DNA of 64,000 bases from Geosiphon pyriformis (taxonomy: Eukaryota; Glomeromycota; Glomeromycetes; Archaeosporales; Geosiphonaceae), in NCBI GenBank assembly GCA_016748015.1, contig JAAOMT010000723.1, positions 262,544-326,543 of the forward strand, read 5' to 3'. The notes below the pieces were generated by a model, which ran no database searches, was not told the origin of the DNA, and saw only the letters and a list, made by a program, of their open reading frames with translations. Both the position numbers and the translations under genes were made by a program. This document shows, piece after piece, positions 1 through 11,780 of this stretch. The first letter of the stretch is position 1, and the number at the start of each line of letters is the position of its first letter.

Positions 1-1786
1 ATGTTGTCGTACATATTGGAAATAAACTTCAGCCTTGTTAAAGGAAGAAGCAAGTTAATTATCGTGTGAAATTTGTTAGAAACTAATTACATAAAGATAA
101 ATTTTGGATAATTACTCTTGGATAATCAACTAACTCAAAGTGGGCTTTGCCAAGTTGAGCATAAACCCACGTTGATTGATATTGACATTCAGGTAATTCT
201 CTAAAGGCAGAAATAGCCTTTTGGCATTCATATACACTTAAAAAGGCATGACCTCGTGCACACTTTTTTAATAAATCCAATATTTCTAATCGTGCCGTTT
301 TACGTTCAAGATCTTCGGCTTGGGTATTTCCTTTGTGAGGTTGTTCATGTTCTTTAGTAGTATCTTCGACTGTACCTTTCTAGCAAATTCATCTCATTGT
401 TAATAATTGTAAAGTAACTTTATTCTGGAACCATCGCACACTTTCAATTACTAAATACCTCGTTTTCAACATCTAGAAGATGTTTGATATGAGCATTCGC
501 CCTAGTTCTCTTATTCTCGTCTTCAATAATCATGTTATTTTTATCTTCATTCATCATTCGCGTTCGTTTTTTCTCCCTGTTATCAATTGTAGGTATGGAT
601 TGGGTGGTTGGTGTAGTCTATTAACATTGATAATATAAATACATGGGTGATATTTCAATAAGATTTTTGGTCGCGATCAAATCAGACCTTTTTTGATGAA
701 ATTCGTAAACTTCGTCTTGCTGTAGCAACATTAATCCCTCGCTCCGGTCGTTGATGCTATTGCAATATTAGATGATATTTAATGTATGAGTTGAATTTCA
801 ATGATCCTGAGATGACCATTAATTTTCTTTCGATAGAAGGGTACCGGTTTTGTTAAAATACTATATTTTTGATTTCGAATGATATCGGTACATGGAAATC
901 TTGGTGTAGACTTTTCATTAGGTGGCTGGAATATTTCTTGTATATCAATTTGATTCGACTTTCCTTTATCCATATTGATTATGAGTAGGAGAAAATATTT
1001 CATCTTTAAGATAGACTTCGTATTAAAAAAACCATATACCTAGCTGACAAAGGGCCTCAAAAGCTTCCCATACAAATGGATTTTTTTTGAGACATGTCAT
1101 GTAGTGCTGGGCGGCTTCATCGATATGTCGGGTTTTTCTGCATAATGCTCCTAAAAGACATAATACGGAGGCTTCATCAAGTTTGTCGCTTTTCGAGCAA
1201 TCCCCAGACGCGTCTGCCCGAGGGAAGAAATGAAATGATCAGATGAGGCTAATTTCGAAAAATTTGCATGACAGGAAGCTATTAATAATCCTTTTTGAGA
1301 AAGAGTTAACGAAATGTTTGGGAAGGTTTCTTTTAGAGTGCATTATGAAAAAAGTCGCTACTATGAACGCGTTTATCTTTCACACGAAGAAAATCATATC
1401 GAATTCGGATGATTCGGTTTATCATTTGCTGCCTTAACCAAAAGAAACGTACCCAAGCTACTATATCCTTCTACCTCAGGCAGAATTGATGATAATTTGT
1501 CTCGTCCACAATCAGCTTTGTCCAACTCAAGGCAACATTTTGCGAAAAGATATACGCACTTGGGTGTGCGAGCATTATTTAAAAGACAGAACGCCGCTTT
1601 ACGATTACCACTACGATAGTAAGATGTGGCCAGCAAAAAAAGAGAGTTTTCGTCCTTCTTATCATAGGCAAACAATCTTTCGGCTAGGAAAATGGCATTC
1701 CTGTACATGTAATTGTCCAGCGAATGCCATATCATTCCCTCAAGCTGGGGTGCCACCAAAGGGTGAATCGTATAGTTTTCTGTCAT
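1..1786 (-). CDS. CDC27: CDC27/APC3, anaphase-promoting complex TPR subunit (5' part; 3' end outside window)
   Basis: Scaffold TPR subunit of the APC/C, the nuclear ubiquitin ligase that triggers anaphase. Exon 1 (1453-1786) encodes the typical N-terminal TPR region with FLAERLFAYD and LFLLATSYYRSG, close to CDC27 of animals and yeast. Exon 2 (1040-1213) continues with VLCLLGALCRKTRHIDEAAQ. Exon 3 starts at 963 after an acceptor that keeps phase. About 300-960 is the low-complexity linker usual for this family, including a basic stretch like ARRSLRISSKK; its splice sites are only partly resolved. The exon ending at 116 resumes the TPR array (KKCARGHAFLSVYECQKAIS, WVYAQLGKAHFELVDYPR), and 1-33 adds AEVYFQYVRQH. 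The gene runs off the left edge, so most C-terminal TPRs are missing. Family call is firm; linker exons are uncertain. Confidence 0.88.
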
Positions 1787-2314
1787 CTTCGAAGGCAGCT
1801 ACAAATTATTTTGAGTTGAGTTTTTCTAAAACTTGACTGTTTTTCAAAGTCCCTGCTTTTACTAAAGTCCAAATATCGTCGTCAAAAGGAAGTGAGGTGT
1901 TATATCGAAACTTTTGAATTCTTTTGAAAATAAGCAGTCACATATCAACATATTATTTTCATCGTATACTGGCCACTCTGATTAACCAAATAATTACAGG
2001 AAGCCCGATGATTCAATGCCTAAAAGAACCAGGGAATCCCGAGCTCAAATTCAAATATTGTTATGATTTGATAAAATTCTGATAGGTCCCCCTTATTAAA
2101 ATTCTGAGTCACATGAGTACAGTTTATTTTGTGAACTTTTATTTCGAGGGAAGAACTATTACTCTTTTTAACTAGTTTTCATCCTACCTCACATATTGTT
2201 TTTGAAAATTGAAAAATATTTTTATATTCGTGAAATATTATTAATCATAGGATTTTAAAATTCGTTCAAGCCATTGGAAATTCCAATTTTAATCTTGGGG
2301 ATTGTCTTTCTTAC
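1787..2314. other. Intergenic, CDC27 5' side to PPIL4 3' side
   Basis: About 530 bp between two minus-strand genes. I see no ORF with family resemblance and no RNA gene. It must hold the CDC27 promoter and the 3' UTR of the cyclophilin gene. Confidence 0.6.
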
Positions 2315-3829
2315 TCATACTACCCTCCGTCGGTCCCGTTTATAATCCCTTGAAGATGACCTTGATGGATGACGACCATTATCCCTTGCGCGATCTCGAT
2401 TTCTTCGATCAAGTGAAACACGCTCATCGGAAATTCGCCGAGGACTTGCAGACCTAGAATCCCTTCGAGGCAGTGGTCTCCTATCAGAGCGTTCATCCGG
2501 TCTCCTCGTTCGTCCACTATCTTTATCACGAAAATCACGGTCTTGCTTACTTTCCATATAATCTTTATCTCTATCGTGGCGGTCATTTCTATATCGACTA
2601 TTACGATCACGTTCCCTACGATCGTCTCTATCACGTTCTCTATACCCATAATCATCTTGATGCGAATCTCTATCCTGTGATGTTTTCCTTGTGTCACTAT
2701 GAGGCCTTTCTCTCTCCTCAAATACCATCTCATATTTACTTCGAGGAGGAGCATCATTACCACCGCGATATTGAGTTCGTCGCTCTAAATTTTCCGAGCC
2801 TCCATAACCAATTGAGCCTCGCTTAGTCATCTTGGTTTTCAACCAATCATTATGGATCTTTGAGACAGACTGTGAGAAATCCACTTTGATACGTCGATCA
2901 TCGATCAAGACATTGTTCATTTTAAAATATGCCGTCTCACAATCTTCCCGATTTTCAAATTCAATGAAAGCGTAACAAAGTGAGTCCCCAGTTTTTTTGT
3001 CCCGAATGATCTCACAATTATCAATCTGACCGAAACGTGAGAAGATTAACTCGAGATCTTCGTCTTGAGTCACCGGATTCAGCTGACATACAAAGAGCAC
3101 ATTTTCTGGGGGTTTAACTTCAGCAAACGGAATATCTCCAATCATTTCTAAAGTTAAAGCCTGTGCTGCCGCTTCTTTTCTTCGCAGCAATTTTTCCATC
3201 TCGTCAGGCGGAAGTTCAGGTTCAATGCTCTCATCTTCGGCAATTCGAATTGTCTCTAACATTTCTTGGGTAGGGAGGGGCGATTGATCAGGCACTTGCA
3301 ATCCTTCTGGATCCTCAAAAGGATCTTCAAGCACAATAGTATGTTTTATTCGAATATCTTTGTATGGACGCCCGGTATCATCACAGTACACATTATTGAT
3401 CTCCTCAAGAACATCAAATCCCTCGGCTACCTCCCCAAACACGGTATGCTTGCCGTCAAGATAATCGAGATTCTCACCAGTAGTGATAAAGAATTGCGAT
3501 CCACTGACATCACCCCCCTCTTTACCGTCGCTAGCAACAGCCATTGAAACAGTCCCTTTATTCTTGTGCTTCAGTTTCGGGTGTATTTCAGCGGGAAAGT
3601 AGCGCCTTTGCGGACCATAGAGAATTCCAAATAAGGATTCACCTCCTTTTCCCGTCGCTGTAGGATCACCAGTTTGGACCATAAAGTCCTTTTGCACATT
3701 GTGAAAACAACAAAAGTTGTAGTATTTGATTTTGCATAGTTTAAGAAAGTTCAGAGTCGTTTGTGGACACCTTTTTACGTGCAAATCTATTACAAGGTCA
3801 CCAAGTGAAGTCTCAATTAATACGCTCAT
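2315..3829 (-). CDS. PPIL4: PPIL4-type nuclear cyclophilin with RRM and RS/RD-rich tail
   Basis: Single-exon gene, 504 aa, close to the roughly 490 aa of animal PPIL4 and its fungal orthologues. Residues 1 to about 165 are a cyclophilin domain ([56 protein letters not shown]). About 242-320 is an RRM with RNP2-like LFVCQL and RNP1-like LCYAFIEF. The last 160 residues are Arg/Asp/Ser-rich with many RD and RS pairs, as in spliceosome-associated proteins. The position of the catalytic Arg of CypA is Asn (FHNVQKDF) and the cyclosporin-contact Trp is Tyr (NLDYLDG). Both are also known in PPIL4, so weak isomerase activity and a structural role in splicing are likely. The start is the first ATG of the domain. 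Confidence 0.93.
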   Translation of the reverse strand: MSVLIETSLGDLVIDLHVKRCPQTTLNFLKLCKIKYYNFCCFHNVQKDFMVQTGDPTATGKGGESLFGILYGPQRRYFPAEIHPKLKHKNKGTVSMAVASDGKEGGDVSGSQFFITTGENLDYLDGKHTVFGEVAEGFDVLEEINNVYCDDTGRPYKDIRIKHTIVLEDPFEDPEGLQVPDQSPLPTQEMLETIRIAEDESIEPELPPDEMEKLLRRKEAAAQALTLEMIGDIPFAEVKPPENVLFVCQLNPVTQDEDLELIFSRFGQIDNCEIIRDKKTGDSLCYAFIEFENREDCETAYFKMNNVLIDDRRIKVDFSQSVSKIHNDWLKTKMTKRGSIGYGGSENLERRTQYRGGNDAPPRSKYEMVFEERERPHSDTRKTSQDRDSHQDDYGYRERDRDDRRERDRNSRYRNDRHDRDKDYMESKQDRDFRDKDSGRTRRPDERSDRRPLPRRDSRSASPRRISDERVSLDRRNRDRARDNGRHPSRSSSRDYKRDRRRVV

Positions 3830-4066
3830 TCTAGAACGGAAAAAAGTTGATAAGAGGGCTTAGTAGCCAAATGAAAAGTTTCTCGTAGCTTTTTAATTTT
3901 CAATATAATTCTGGTCGAGCATGATCTGGAAGGCTAGATAATTTCAGATAACAACATTAGTAAATCAAAACTTAGTCCCATTGACCCGAACACCAAGAAC
4001 CATCCTTAAGTTCCATGGCTTCTGGTATTCTTTAAGTTACCTGCAGTTTATCTTTTAGGGTTTAAA

Positions 4067-5608
4067 ATGGCATTAACTGTACTTCTAACTACTGTCTCAA
4101 TTATTACCTGCAAGACCCTTTGTCTAACGTTTGCCGGCAGAAAAGCAACCCAGAAGACGTTAAATTATCTTTTACCCTTGGCAATCAATGGTTCAATTCT
4201 TTGTATGGCTCCCTTTCCACTTAGTCGAGTCTTCGCCTTCAGCTAACCTAAATTCTGCTACAATCGAACATTTATATTTCTGATGTAAGATACAAACAAC
4301 TGTGCGGTACTGGTCCAGTCGACTTGGCAACCAGGCTCCATAGAAACAAGAATTTTGTTGCCTTGTACGTGTTATATGTCCTATTATTTCTCTTTGAGAA
4401 TGTTTTAATCATAATAGAGATTTTGTATATGAGATCACATAAGTCAGAATCTAATTTAAATTGGGTGTTTCTTTACGTTAATATAAGGAACCAAAAACTT
4501 TATCGGACACACCCTGATGCCTTTGGACGTGACGGTTATTCCTTGGAAGAATTGTGAGTATTATTTTTTTATTCAAAGAGAACATTAATAATAATAATAA
4601 TAATAATATCTTATTTTTAATCCTCCATTATCTAGATATCATCAGAGCCAACGCACGCCACCAATTCTTCATAGTTACGAACAAGAGTTGAGCAATTACG
4701 ATTCAGAAAAAGCTGCTGGATTAACCATCATTCCGGCTTCGGAGACTCATGTCACAAATAATAAACTTTCTGAAAAAAGCCCAATTATTACTGCTATACC
4801 ATATATCGGCTCTCCTGGTACTGATGCCAATTCCCAATCAAAGTTTCCTCCAAACTCACCATTAGGGAAAAAACGAGCAACATCAAATTATTGGCCAACA
4901 AACAAACAAACAACCTTATTCGTACAGGAGATTTCATCGTTCAATCCCTCTAATCAATTTGAAATGACTCATAATTCGAACACTTTTAGCCCGAAGCCTT
5001 CCAAGAATGTAGTTAGGAAAGATGACCCTATTTCCACTTCGGCAAAGATTAACTTTTTCAATCCAAAAGTTGACTCACCTGAAGTCGGTCAATCTATCAA
5101 TAGCTCGAGCCCTAAATTTCTAATGAAAAAGAATGTCCCTAGCCCTAATTTCCCAAACCCGAAAAATTCACCTTCAGATTTATTTATTCATAGCCCTAGT
5201 CCTGAGGTTGAAATTAAGGAGAAAGAGTTACAACTATTTACAGCTAAAAAGATGATGTCGCCAGGTTCCGCTATAACTTTTGAACTTCATCAAGACAACG
5301 AATTTGTATCTCAACGAACACGATCCCGAGTTAAAGAAGTTACAAACCCTGTTTCATCCTCATCTCAATCACCGACACCAATTAGAGGCAGGAAACCAAT
5401 GGTAGATTTTCAGAGCAGTTCTGAAGCTCGGTATAATAAAGATATAACAGGCACTCGAAGAAAAACAATCAATTCTACTACTAGCCAACCCAATACTTTC
5501 CCTAGCCTAAATTTTGAAAAAAAATCAAAATCACGAGCAAAAGTTAAACATAAAAGCTCTCAAGAGTCCCATCATGAAAGGGACAAGAAAAGGCGTCGAG
5601 AGGAATGA
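4067..5608 (+). CDS. Membrane protein with long Ser/Pro/Asn-rich basic tail, unknown function
   Basis: I do not recognise a family. A hydrophobic 5' exon (MALTVLLTTVSIITC from 4067) leads to a second exon (acceptor near 4289, ending 4553) with a clear membrane segment, ALYVLYVLLFLFENVLIIIE, then DAFGRDGYSLEEL. A gtgagt donor at 4554 and a tctag acceptor at 4635 join it in phase to YHQSQRTPPILHSYEQELSN and a 300-residue low-complexity tail. The tail has several SP motifs (SPSPEVE, SSPKF, NSPLGKKR) that could be phosphorylated, and ends in a basic cluster DKKRRREE. The first junction is uncertain: a gttaaa donor at 4159 preserves phase but is weak. Membrane anchor and disordered cytosolic tail are inference. 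Confidence 0.55.
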
Positions 5609-5890
5609 ATAAGTTCAAATGAATCTTGCTCGAGTCCGCAAATATATTTACGAATTTTGCATATATTTACATTTCAAGATCGTCAAGCAATATATTAAAT
5701 GGATTCAATAATAATGCTTTTTTTTTTATGTTCACTACGTTAATTTTGTATATTATAGCAAAGCATTTAAGTTGGTTTTTCGAACATGATTATTTACCTC
5801 ATCTCCTTTGTACACATTGAGGGATCAAGGTAAAAGGTTTGACACAATCATTTTTTCAAATTAAGCTACAATCCCAAAAGGATATTGGGA

Positions 5891-6905
5891 TTATCCAATT
5901 TTCAAGCCAAGTCCAAAACCAATTACGAAAGCGGTATTAGTTTGGAATGTTCTTTTTAAAAAATTTATGACGTTCCTGAAATCTCTTGGTGATCCCGTTT
6001 CGTCTCGGTCCGATTGCAATATCAGATTGTATGTTTGGTCAAAAATTCCCCAATTAATTTGTGGTATCTCATAGCCTTGAGCCCTCATGAATGGAATTAG
6101 AAAAAAGGCAGCACTAATAGTCAGTACTGCCAATTTTGTTACTTTTTTCACGAAATACCCAGAAACGAATCCCATTGTAGTACCCAACATAATTTTTGTC
6201 ATTTTAGAAGCAAAATTCGGCTGATTTCCTTCGTTTCCGTTTGTGGGTACGGTTAGTTCGGGAGCATCATGATAAGGGGGATTGGTAGGCGTTGATGATG
6301 CTGCTGTCGAAGCTGACGCAAATAAATGATTTACAGAACCAGTTCCTTGGTTTAAATCTACATTCCAAGAAAGAAATTAAATACCCGTTTTTTACTGATA
6401 ATTAAGAAGCAAATAACAATTGTTGGACTACCAACCTACGCAATATGCAACGTTTCCAAAGCTGTTGAGCGCGGTAGTGACGCTGATAATGCCAAAAAAG
6501 GTGAAGACCTTAAGATTTTTTAAGCTGGGAACCCCTTTCGTCACATAACAATTTTCTTTAATCAAAGCAGTCAATATAGCAGAACTATCTGATTCCACCC
6601 TTCTAGATTGTATTAAAGAAAATGAAAGGTCTGAAGCAAAAGTAGGGTCTTAAATAAGCGGTCAGGTTTAATCTGATTAAAAACAATTGATAAGGGCAAA
6701 TGCACAATAAACTGGGTAAAAAGAAATAGAAAGTGGCGTTTAGCTACTGGTTCTTATCACGACCTTTTCTCTCAACAGCCTGTCGCTTAATAGAATTGAC
6801 CCATGAAGAGTAAAAGAAAGCTGGGCGTTGTTGAGAAATAAAAATACAACGAATGGTTCCGTATAATGGAATTGCTAATCTATTGGAAGGTCGGAAGAAT
6901 GACAT
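5891..6905 (-). CDS. FUN14-domain protein (mitochondrial outer membrane family)
   Basis: Model complement(6764-6905, 6436-6648, 5891-6357), 273 aa with all phases consistent. The C-terminal 100 residues match FUN14/FUNDC: LGTTMGFVSGYFVKKVTK, then a hydrophobic segment, AQGYEIPQINW, and a final hydrophobic VIGFGLGLKIG. The family sits in the mitochondrial outer membrane; FUNDC1 is a mitophagy receptor in animals. Exon 2 adds a hydrophobic stretch (VFTFFGIISVTTAL) not expected in the animal proteins. Exon 1 is Arg/Ser-rich and lacks acids at its start (MSFFRPSNRLAIPLYGTIR), like a mitochondrial presequence. The weak point is intron 1, whose donor is gtcgtg; unspliced it gives a 53-residue ORF (6744-6905). 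I see no obvious LIR motif (W/Y/F-xx-L) near the N-terminus. Confidence 0.78.
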
Positions 6906-7147
6906 GGGAAGTGGAGTAAAAAATAAAACCTTGAAATATCGCAGGTTTCGATCACCTTTATATCAGATATAGAATGTTTGACAGTTAAACTAAATTCTAT
7001 TTGGTATTGATTGTTAGTGGTATTGTTAGATTTAAACGAAAGAGAAATTTGGATTAAAATATGTTATAGGATCTATAAAATTTTGTTTAGCCTTTTGATT
7101 TTTGAAATTATTTATATACTATTCAACGTAATATGTAAAAAACATAA

Positions 7148-7453
7148 TCAAGCCCACAAAATATCATCGTAGATCAGTTGCCTATGCGTCACTCGACCAA
7201 CCTCATGAAATGAATTATTATCATCAGTCCCAGTACCATAAAATTCGTCTTCAGCAAAACCCAAGATACGTAAGACCCAAAAATATGCGTAAATCAAGAA
7301 TACAAGAGAAATCAAAGCCTCAAGATAATCAAAGTATTGGTGTCGAAGTTTAAGATTACCAATATTTTCTTGCAAACTCTCATTTTGGGTGTAAGACACA
7401 TTTATAAACTGCGATAAGATAGCAATTGGTTCTGTTTTCTCTTTGGAATCCAT
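7148..7453 (-). CDS. Small single-pass membrane protein, unknown
   Basis: Uninterrupted 101-codon ORF whose ATG follows an aaaacaac context. The N-terminal half is polar (MDSKEKTEPIAILSQF). About residues 44-66 form one transmembrane segment (EALISLVFLIYAYFWVLRIL). The C-terminal tail is acidic and polar (DEFYGTGTDDNNSFHEV) and ends DDILWA. I do not recognise a family. It lies head to tail with the FUN14 gene, both on the minus strand. A coding call rests on length, composition contrast with the AT-rich flanks and the membrane segment. Confidence 0.5.
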   Translation of the reverse strand: MDSKEKTEPIAILSQFINVSYTQNESLQENIGNLKLRHQYFDYLEALISLVFLIYAYFWVLRILGFAEDEFYGTGTDDNNSFHEVGRVTHRQLIYDDILWA

Positions 7454-8231
7454 GTTGTTTTAATTTATATTTGAAATAGATACGTTATGGGATTTTGATT
7501 TTTAAAAAGAGGATATTTCCCAGTGAATTCAGTAACAACCAGAAAAGAGATCGAAAGAAATTTAAAGGGATTTTTATAAAATTTTATACAATTGTTCAAC
7601 CTTTTCCAGAACACAATTAAACAAAGTCTTAAATAATTAAAAGTAAAGTAAGTCTTGTGAACAATTGGTTAAATGAATTATTTTTATTTTAAAAAATTAC
7701 GTAATATAATTATTTAAGTGATTTTAACTTTGATAATATTTTTTTTAATTTTTTGCTTGAACATCAATACTTTATTTTATTCTTGGTTATTTAATATTTT
7801 TAAAGATTATATTTATTAAAAAAAAATAGAATTAGAAAAAAAATAAAAGTAATGAAAAACAGGAATGAATGTGATTTTATTGAATATGAAAGAGAATAAA
7901 ATTTTTGAATGCAAATTGATATTGGAATAATTATAAATAAATAAATAAAATATATTATAAAACAATAATTTTATTAAAAAAAATTCAATTTGCCACTTTA
8001 AGTAACAAAAAATATAAATATTGTTCTTAAAATTTTAATTAATTAAAATATTGAAAATCTTATTTTTTATTTAATTATGATAATTTAAAACTTTTATATA
8101 TTTCTTTGATATTCTTATCTAAAAATCTGACGTCACGCGCATCTTTGAAAAATAGGTTTTTAACCAATTCAATTAAGATTTAACTTGAATAATCTTGGTT
8201 GAAAAGTAACCTACTTCGCTATCGGGACATT
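7454..8231. other. AT-rich intergenic region between divergent genes
   Basis: Very AT-rich with short A and T runs. No ORF or RNA gene seen. It separates the small membrane protein (-) from the profilin-like gene (+), so both promoters lie here. Confidence 0.6.
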
Positions 8232-9045
8232 ATGACCTCATGGAATAGAATGATTCAGGGTAGAATTAAATAAGGATTATTTTCCTTCAATAATTGATGA
8301 TTTTTTCCAAAACTTGTTAATAATAATTATTGTATTTCTCACTACTTTTAAACTTTGATTTGTCTTTTAGAAAGGATCATTGATTCAGATCTTATTGATG
8401 GTTTTGCCGTGCTTACTGCTTATCATACCCAATGTATTTATTCATATGGAGAGTTGGAAGTATTATCAAAGGTAGACCTTTTTACCTCTTCAAATAATTT
8501 TCATTATTTTAATTTAGCTCTTCAAATTTGTTTAGGTTGACCCTCAAAAGTTTCAAAGTCTCGGTAGAATCTTTGATAAGATCGATATAACTGGTAAGCT
8601 CAAATTAATTTTTTATCTTCAAAGTTTTTTGGAAAAACGAAACCTCATTCATTCTTTTTTATATTATTTATAGACTCGGTCATCAAAATACCAAACATTC
8701 AATCTCAATACCAAGTATTTTACAAATCAATGTCTAGGTATGGAATAAATTATATATTTGAACCCATTTTCAAAAAGTCCCTAGAATAATTTGGATAAGG
8801 CTTTTGTTTTTTCAGTCTTCATGGAATTTCTTCACTGAATCATTATCTGACAATCACCAGTTTTTCCCTTGGGGTAAGTAAAATTTTTATAAATAAAAAA
8901 TTGTAATCAAAAATTATGCAGATGATTCAGATAATGAGTTGGTTTTTTAATTATACTTTTTTCTTTCTAGATTTTTCTCGCAACATATCATTCGCAACAA
9001 GCCATCAAACATATAGAAGAATTAACAGATTTATTACGAAGATAA
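8232..9045 (+). CDS. Profilin-like small protein (divergent)
   Basis: Six small exons: 8232-8259, 8371-8471, 8536-8593, 8674-8737, 8816-8873, 8971-9045. All junctions are GT-AG and in phase, giving 127 aa. The protein begins MTSWNRMIQERIID and ends QQAIKHIEELTDLLRR. Its order (SW near the N-terminus, a helix, a beta-rich core with IYSYGELEVLSK and HYLTITS, then LGIFLATYHSQQAI and a C-terminal helix) follows the profilin fold. Sequence identity to classical actin-binding profilin looks low and I cannot confirm actin- or polyproline-binding residues. It could instead be another small alpha/beta protein such as a roadblock-type fold. Gene structure is much surer than function. Confidence 0.6.
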
Positions 9046-9395
9046 AATTTAATTACTTTTTAAAGGTGAATGCATTGCTTAATTTAACCTCGTCAAATGC
9101 AATTTTAAATAAAAGTTACCCACTTTTGATGAACTCATTGTTAATACTCGTTGCATTATCGATCATACATACATATAACCGTCTCAATTGTATTACGGGA
9201 AATTTAAATGATGTCATTTTGATGTAATTTCTGTGATTGAAAAATTATTTTAGGTTTGGTGTGAATATCGAACTTTTAAATAAACGTTCAAATTTATGCT
9301 TAGAGCTTTTTATTGCTATTTTTTTTTGTTTTTTTTCAAGAAACTCTTGATTTTTTTCGAATTACAACTTTGAACCTCAGCATTAACCTTTAAAT
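9046..9395. other. Intergenic, profilin-like to kinase
   Basis: 350 bp of AT-rich sequence with T runs. The open frame across 8916-9227 is only the last exon of the profilin-like gene read in another frame. Contains the 3' UTR of that gene and the kinase promoter. Confidence 0.5.
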
Positions 9396-11247
9396 ATGGC
9401 GCGTTTTGAAACCCTTGACCATCACACAGGTAGAGGTTTGGAATATATGTATATATATACTTTTTATTTTTCTTTATTTCTTATCGGTTTAAATTTTCTG
9501 TATAATAGACGAAGTTCTTGAAAAAGAAAACTGGTACACCTTAAATAACATGATATTCGCTGACCTGATAGCATTATGTCAAGAAAGGGGTATTTTTCCT
9601 TCGCTCACCTTTGTTTTTCTCTTCCTTGACATTTTAAGAAAAAAACTAAACCGTAATAACTCCTTTTGCTTTGTTAATCATATAGGATTGCCTATAGAAG
9701 GTGATAAAACAGCTCTAGTTCAACAATTATTGGATTGGGTAAGTGTAATGGATTTTCCCTCACTTTGGTTTGAATTTACAAATTAATCATTGAAACTTGT
9801 CAAACTAGAAACAAAATACGCGTCCTGTCCCCGCACCTTCGACTCCAAGACTTATCTCAACTGATAAAGGAGCTGCTGCCCAACCCATGAAACTAAACTC
9901 TACATATTGGGCCTCCTTATTCACAACTGGAGACTTGCAAAATATTGATTATCATAAATTGGAAGTTGGGAGAAAATTAGGTTCCGGAGGATTCAAAGAT
10001 TGTTATGCAGGGAAATATGAAGGGGTAAAGTATTTCACTTTTCTATGGAATATTTTATATTCTCTCATAGTATGAGTTCACTGATATTTCTCAATTGATA
10101 ATTTTAAGGAGCCAGTAGCAATCGGTGAACTACGTATTGTAAATTTCACCGAAGCAGATTTTCAAGAGATGAAACACGAGATTGACGTCCTCAAGTAATT
10201 TTTAATATTTTCATTTCCTCTCGCTCTATGATATTTCTCTGCTCCTATATCTGACTAAAAATTTTCAAACCAGACAATTGCGACACGAAAACGTAATTAA
10301 ATTTATTGGGGTATGCACAAAGACCAAACATTTATGCATTATCACCGAATTATGTGAAAATGGAGACATGTTTGATTACATGAGAAAAGCTCCTAAACCA
10401 CCATTTAGCCAACAGGTAAATGAAAATATCAAGTTTTTCAATAGTTAAAATATTTTAATTTTCAACTAAATCCTCCTATTTATCTATCCTCACCCTTAGA
10501 TCATGTTTATGCACGATATTGCCTTAGGTGTTTCATATCTACATACGCGTCGACCCAGTATAATACATCGAGATTTAAAATCTATGAATATACTTGTTTC
10601 TTCTGATTTGCGCGCGAAAATAAATGATTTTGGTTTGGCACGTATTCGTCCTAGAGCCAATGCTAGTATGCATACTCAATGTGGGACTCCCAATTGGCAG
10701 GCCCCCGAATTTTGGGCCTCAAATCCAAGATATACCGAGAAAGTTGACGTAAGTAAATCTGGATTTTCTTTATTTTTTTCAACTGATGGTGCTGAAAATA
10801 ACCGATGAATATAACTTTTCCCACTGTTAAAGATTTATGCATGCGCCCTCATATTTTGGGAAATTTTAACATGGAGTGAACTCGGATATCCATATCAAAA
10901 CTATTCTGAACATCAACTATACGAAGCAGGTATATAAAAGATTGTTTTATTGGGATTTTTTATACTTCAAAAATTTCTGAGCCAATTTAAAATATATGAT
11001 CAATCAAATTTTAGTGAAGGACAAAGGCATCCGACCTAGTATTGAGGGATTAAAAAATTTTCCACCAAGTCTTCTTCGTCTGATCCAAGCAATGTGGCAG
11101 AAAGAGCCAAAAAAGGTATTTCATATTTTTTTGGTTATTCCAAAGTTAGAATTCGTTTCTTAGGTGATTTACCTTCTCTGTTTTGGCTCCTTAAAGCGAC
11201 CGAGTATGGGGATTGTGGTTGAACAACTTGGAGAATATCTAAGCTGA
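9396..11247 (+). CDS. TKL-like protein kinase with SAP-like N-terminus and WNK-type lysine placement
   Basis: Ten exons (9396-9429, 9509-9589, 9686-9738, 9809-10024, 10109-10194, 10274-10415, 10500-10748, 10833-10929, 11015-11115, 11197-11247), all in phase, 369 aa. Residues about 23-56 resemble a SAP helix-turn-helix (MIFADLIALCQERGLPIEGD, then ALVQQLL). The kinase domain has GSGGFKDCYAG (Gly loop), helix-C Glu in MKHEIDVLK, HRDLKSMN, NDFGLA, an APE box (QAPEFW) and a C-terminal RPSMGIVVEQL. Where VAIK is expected it reads VAIGEL, so the usual ATP-anchoring Lys is Gly. A Lys sits in the Gly loop (GGFK), the position WNK kinases use. The catalytic Asp and DFG are intact, so it may be active. 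Overall it looks like the TKL kinases expanded in glomeromycete fungi. Substrate unknown. Confidence 0.88.
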
Positions 11248-11780
11248 TGAATTAAACCTGAATTATCATTCGATTTATTGATTCACCTTATATCGTTTTC
11301 GCCAATATTTCGTGCCATCCTGTTTTTATCCGGTTGATTGGAAATATTTTCCCTATGCCCCACTGTTTAATATTACTTGCTCCATTCTTTCCTTGAGTTA
11401 TTCCTTTTATCATCGCTTAAACCCCTCACCAATTACAAACCCATCATTATTAATTCTAAAGCGTACGCTCAAAAACTCTTGATTTTCGGCCTCGTACAAA
11501 TTCTATTATGTATTATAAACTTTTGTTCGAATTTTTTTTCAAGATTGCGATTTTGCATGTTTGTATATTTGAAACTTTACCTTTTCTGAATATGTAACAA
11601 TTTCATGCGGACTCCTCCCAAATAAAAACTTTGAGGTATTTATGTGTGTTACGTAGATCACACCTCATTCTATATAAGGAAAAGAGAAAAGCACATCCAA
11701 AAATTTTAATATAACGGTACAGATGAAAAAGTTGAAAGACATTCATTTTTCCCAATTTTGATAGTAACCCTTTTTCCAAC
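11248..11780. other. Intergenic, kinase to GNA1
   Basis: About 530 bp. Small ORFs on both strands have no family resemblance. Holds the kinase 3' UTR and the GNA1 promoter. Confidence 0.55.

Noticed and set aside
2473-2826. Plus-strand frame opposite the cyclophilin tail
   Set aside because: Antisense shadow of the RS/RD-rich tail.
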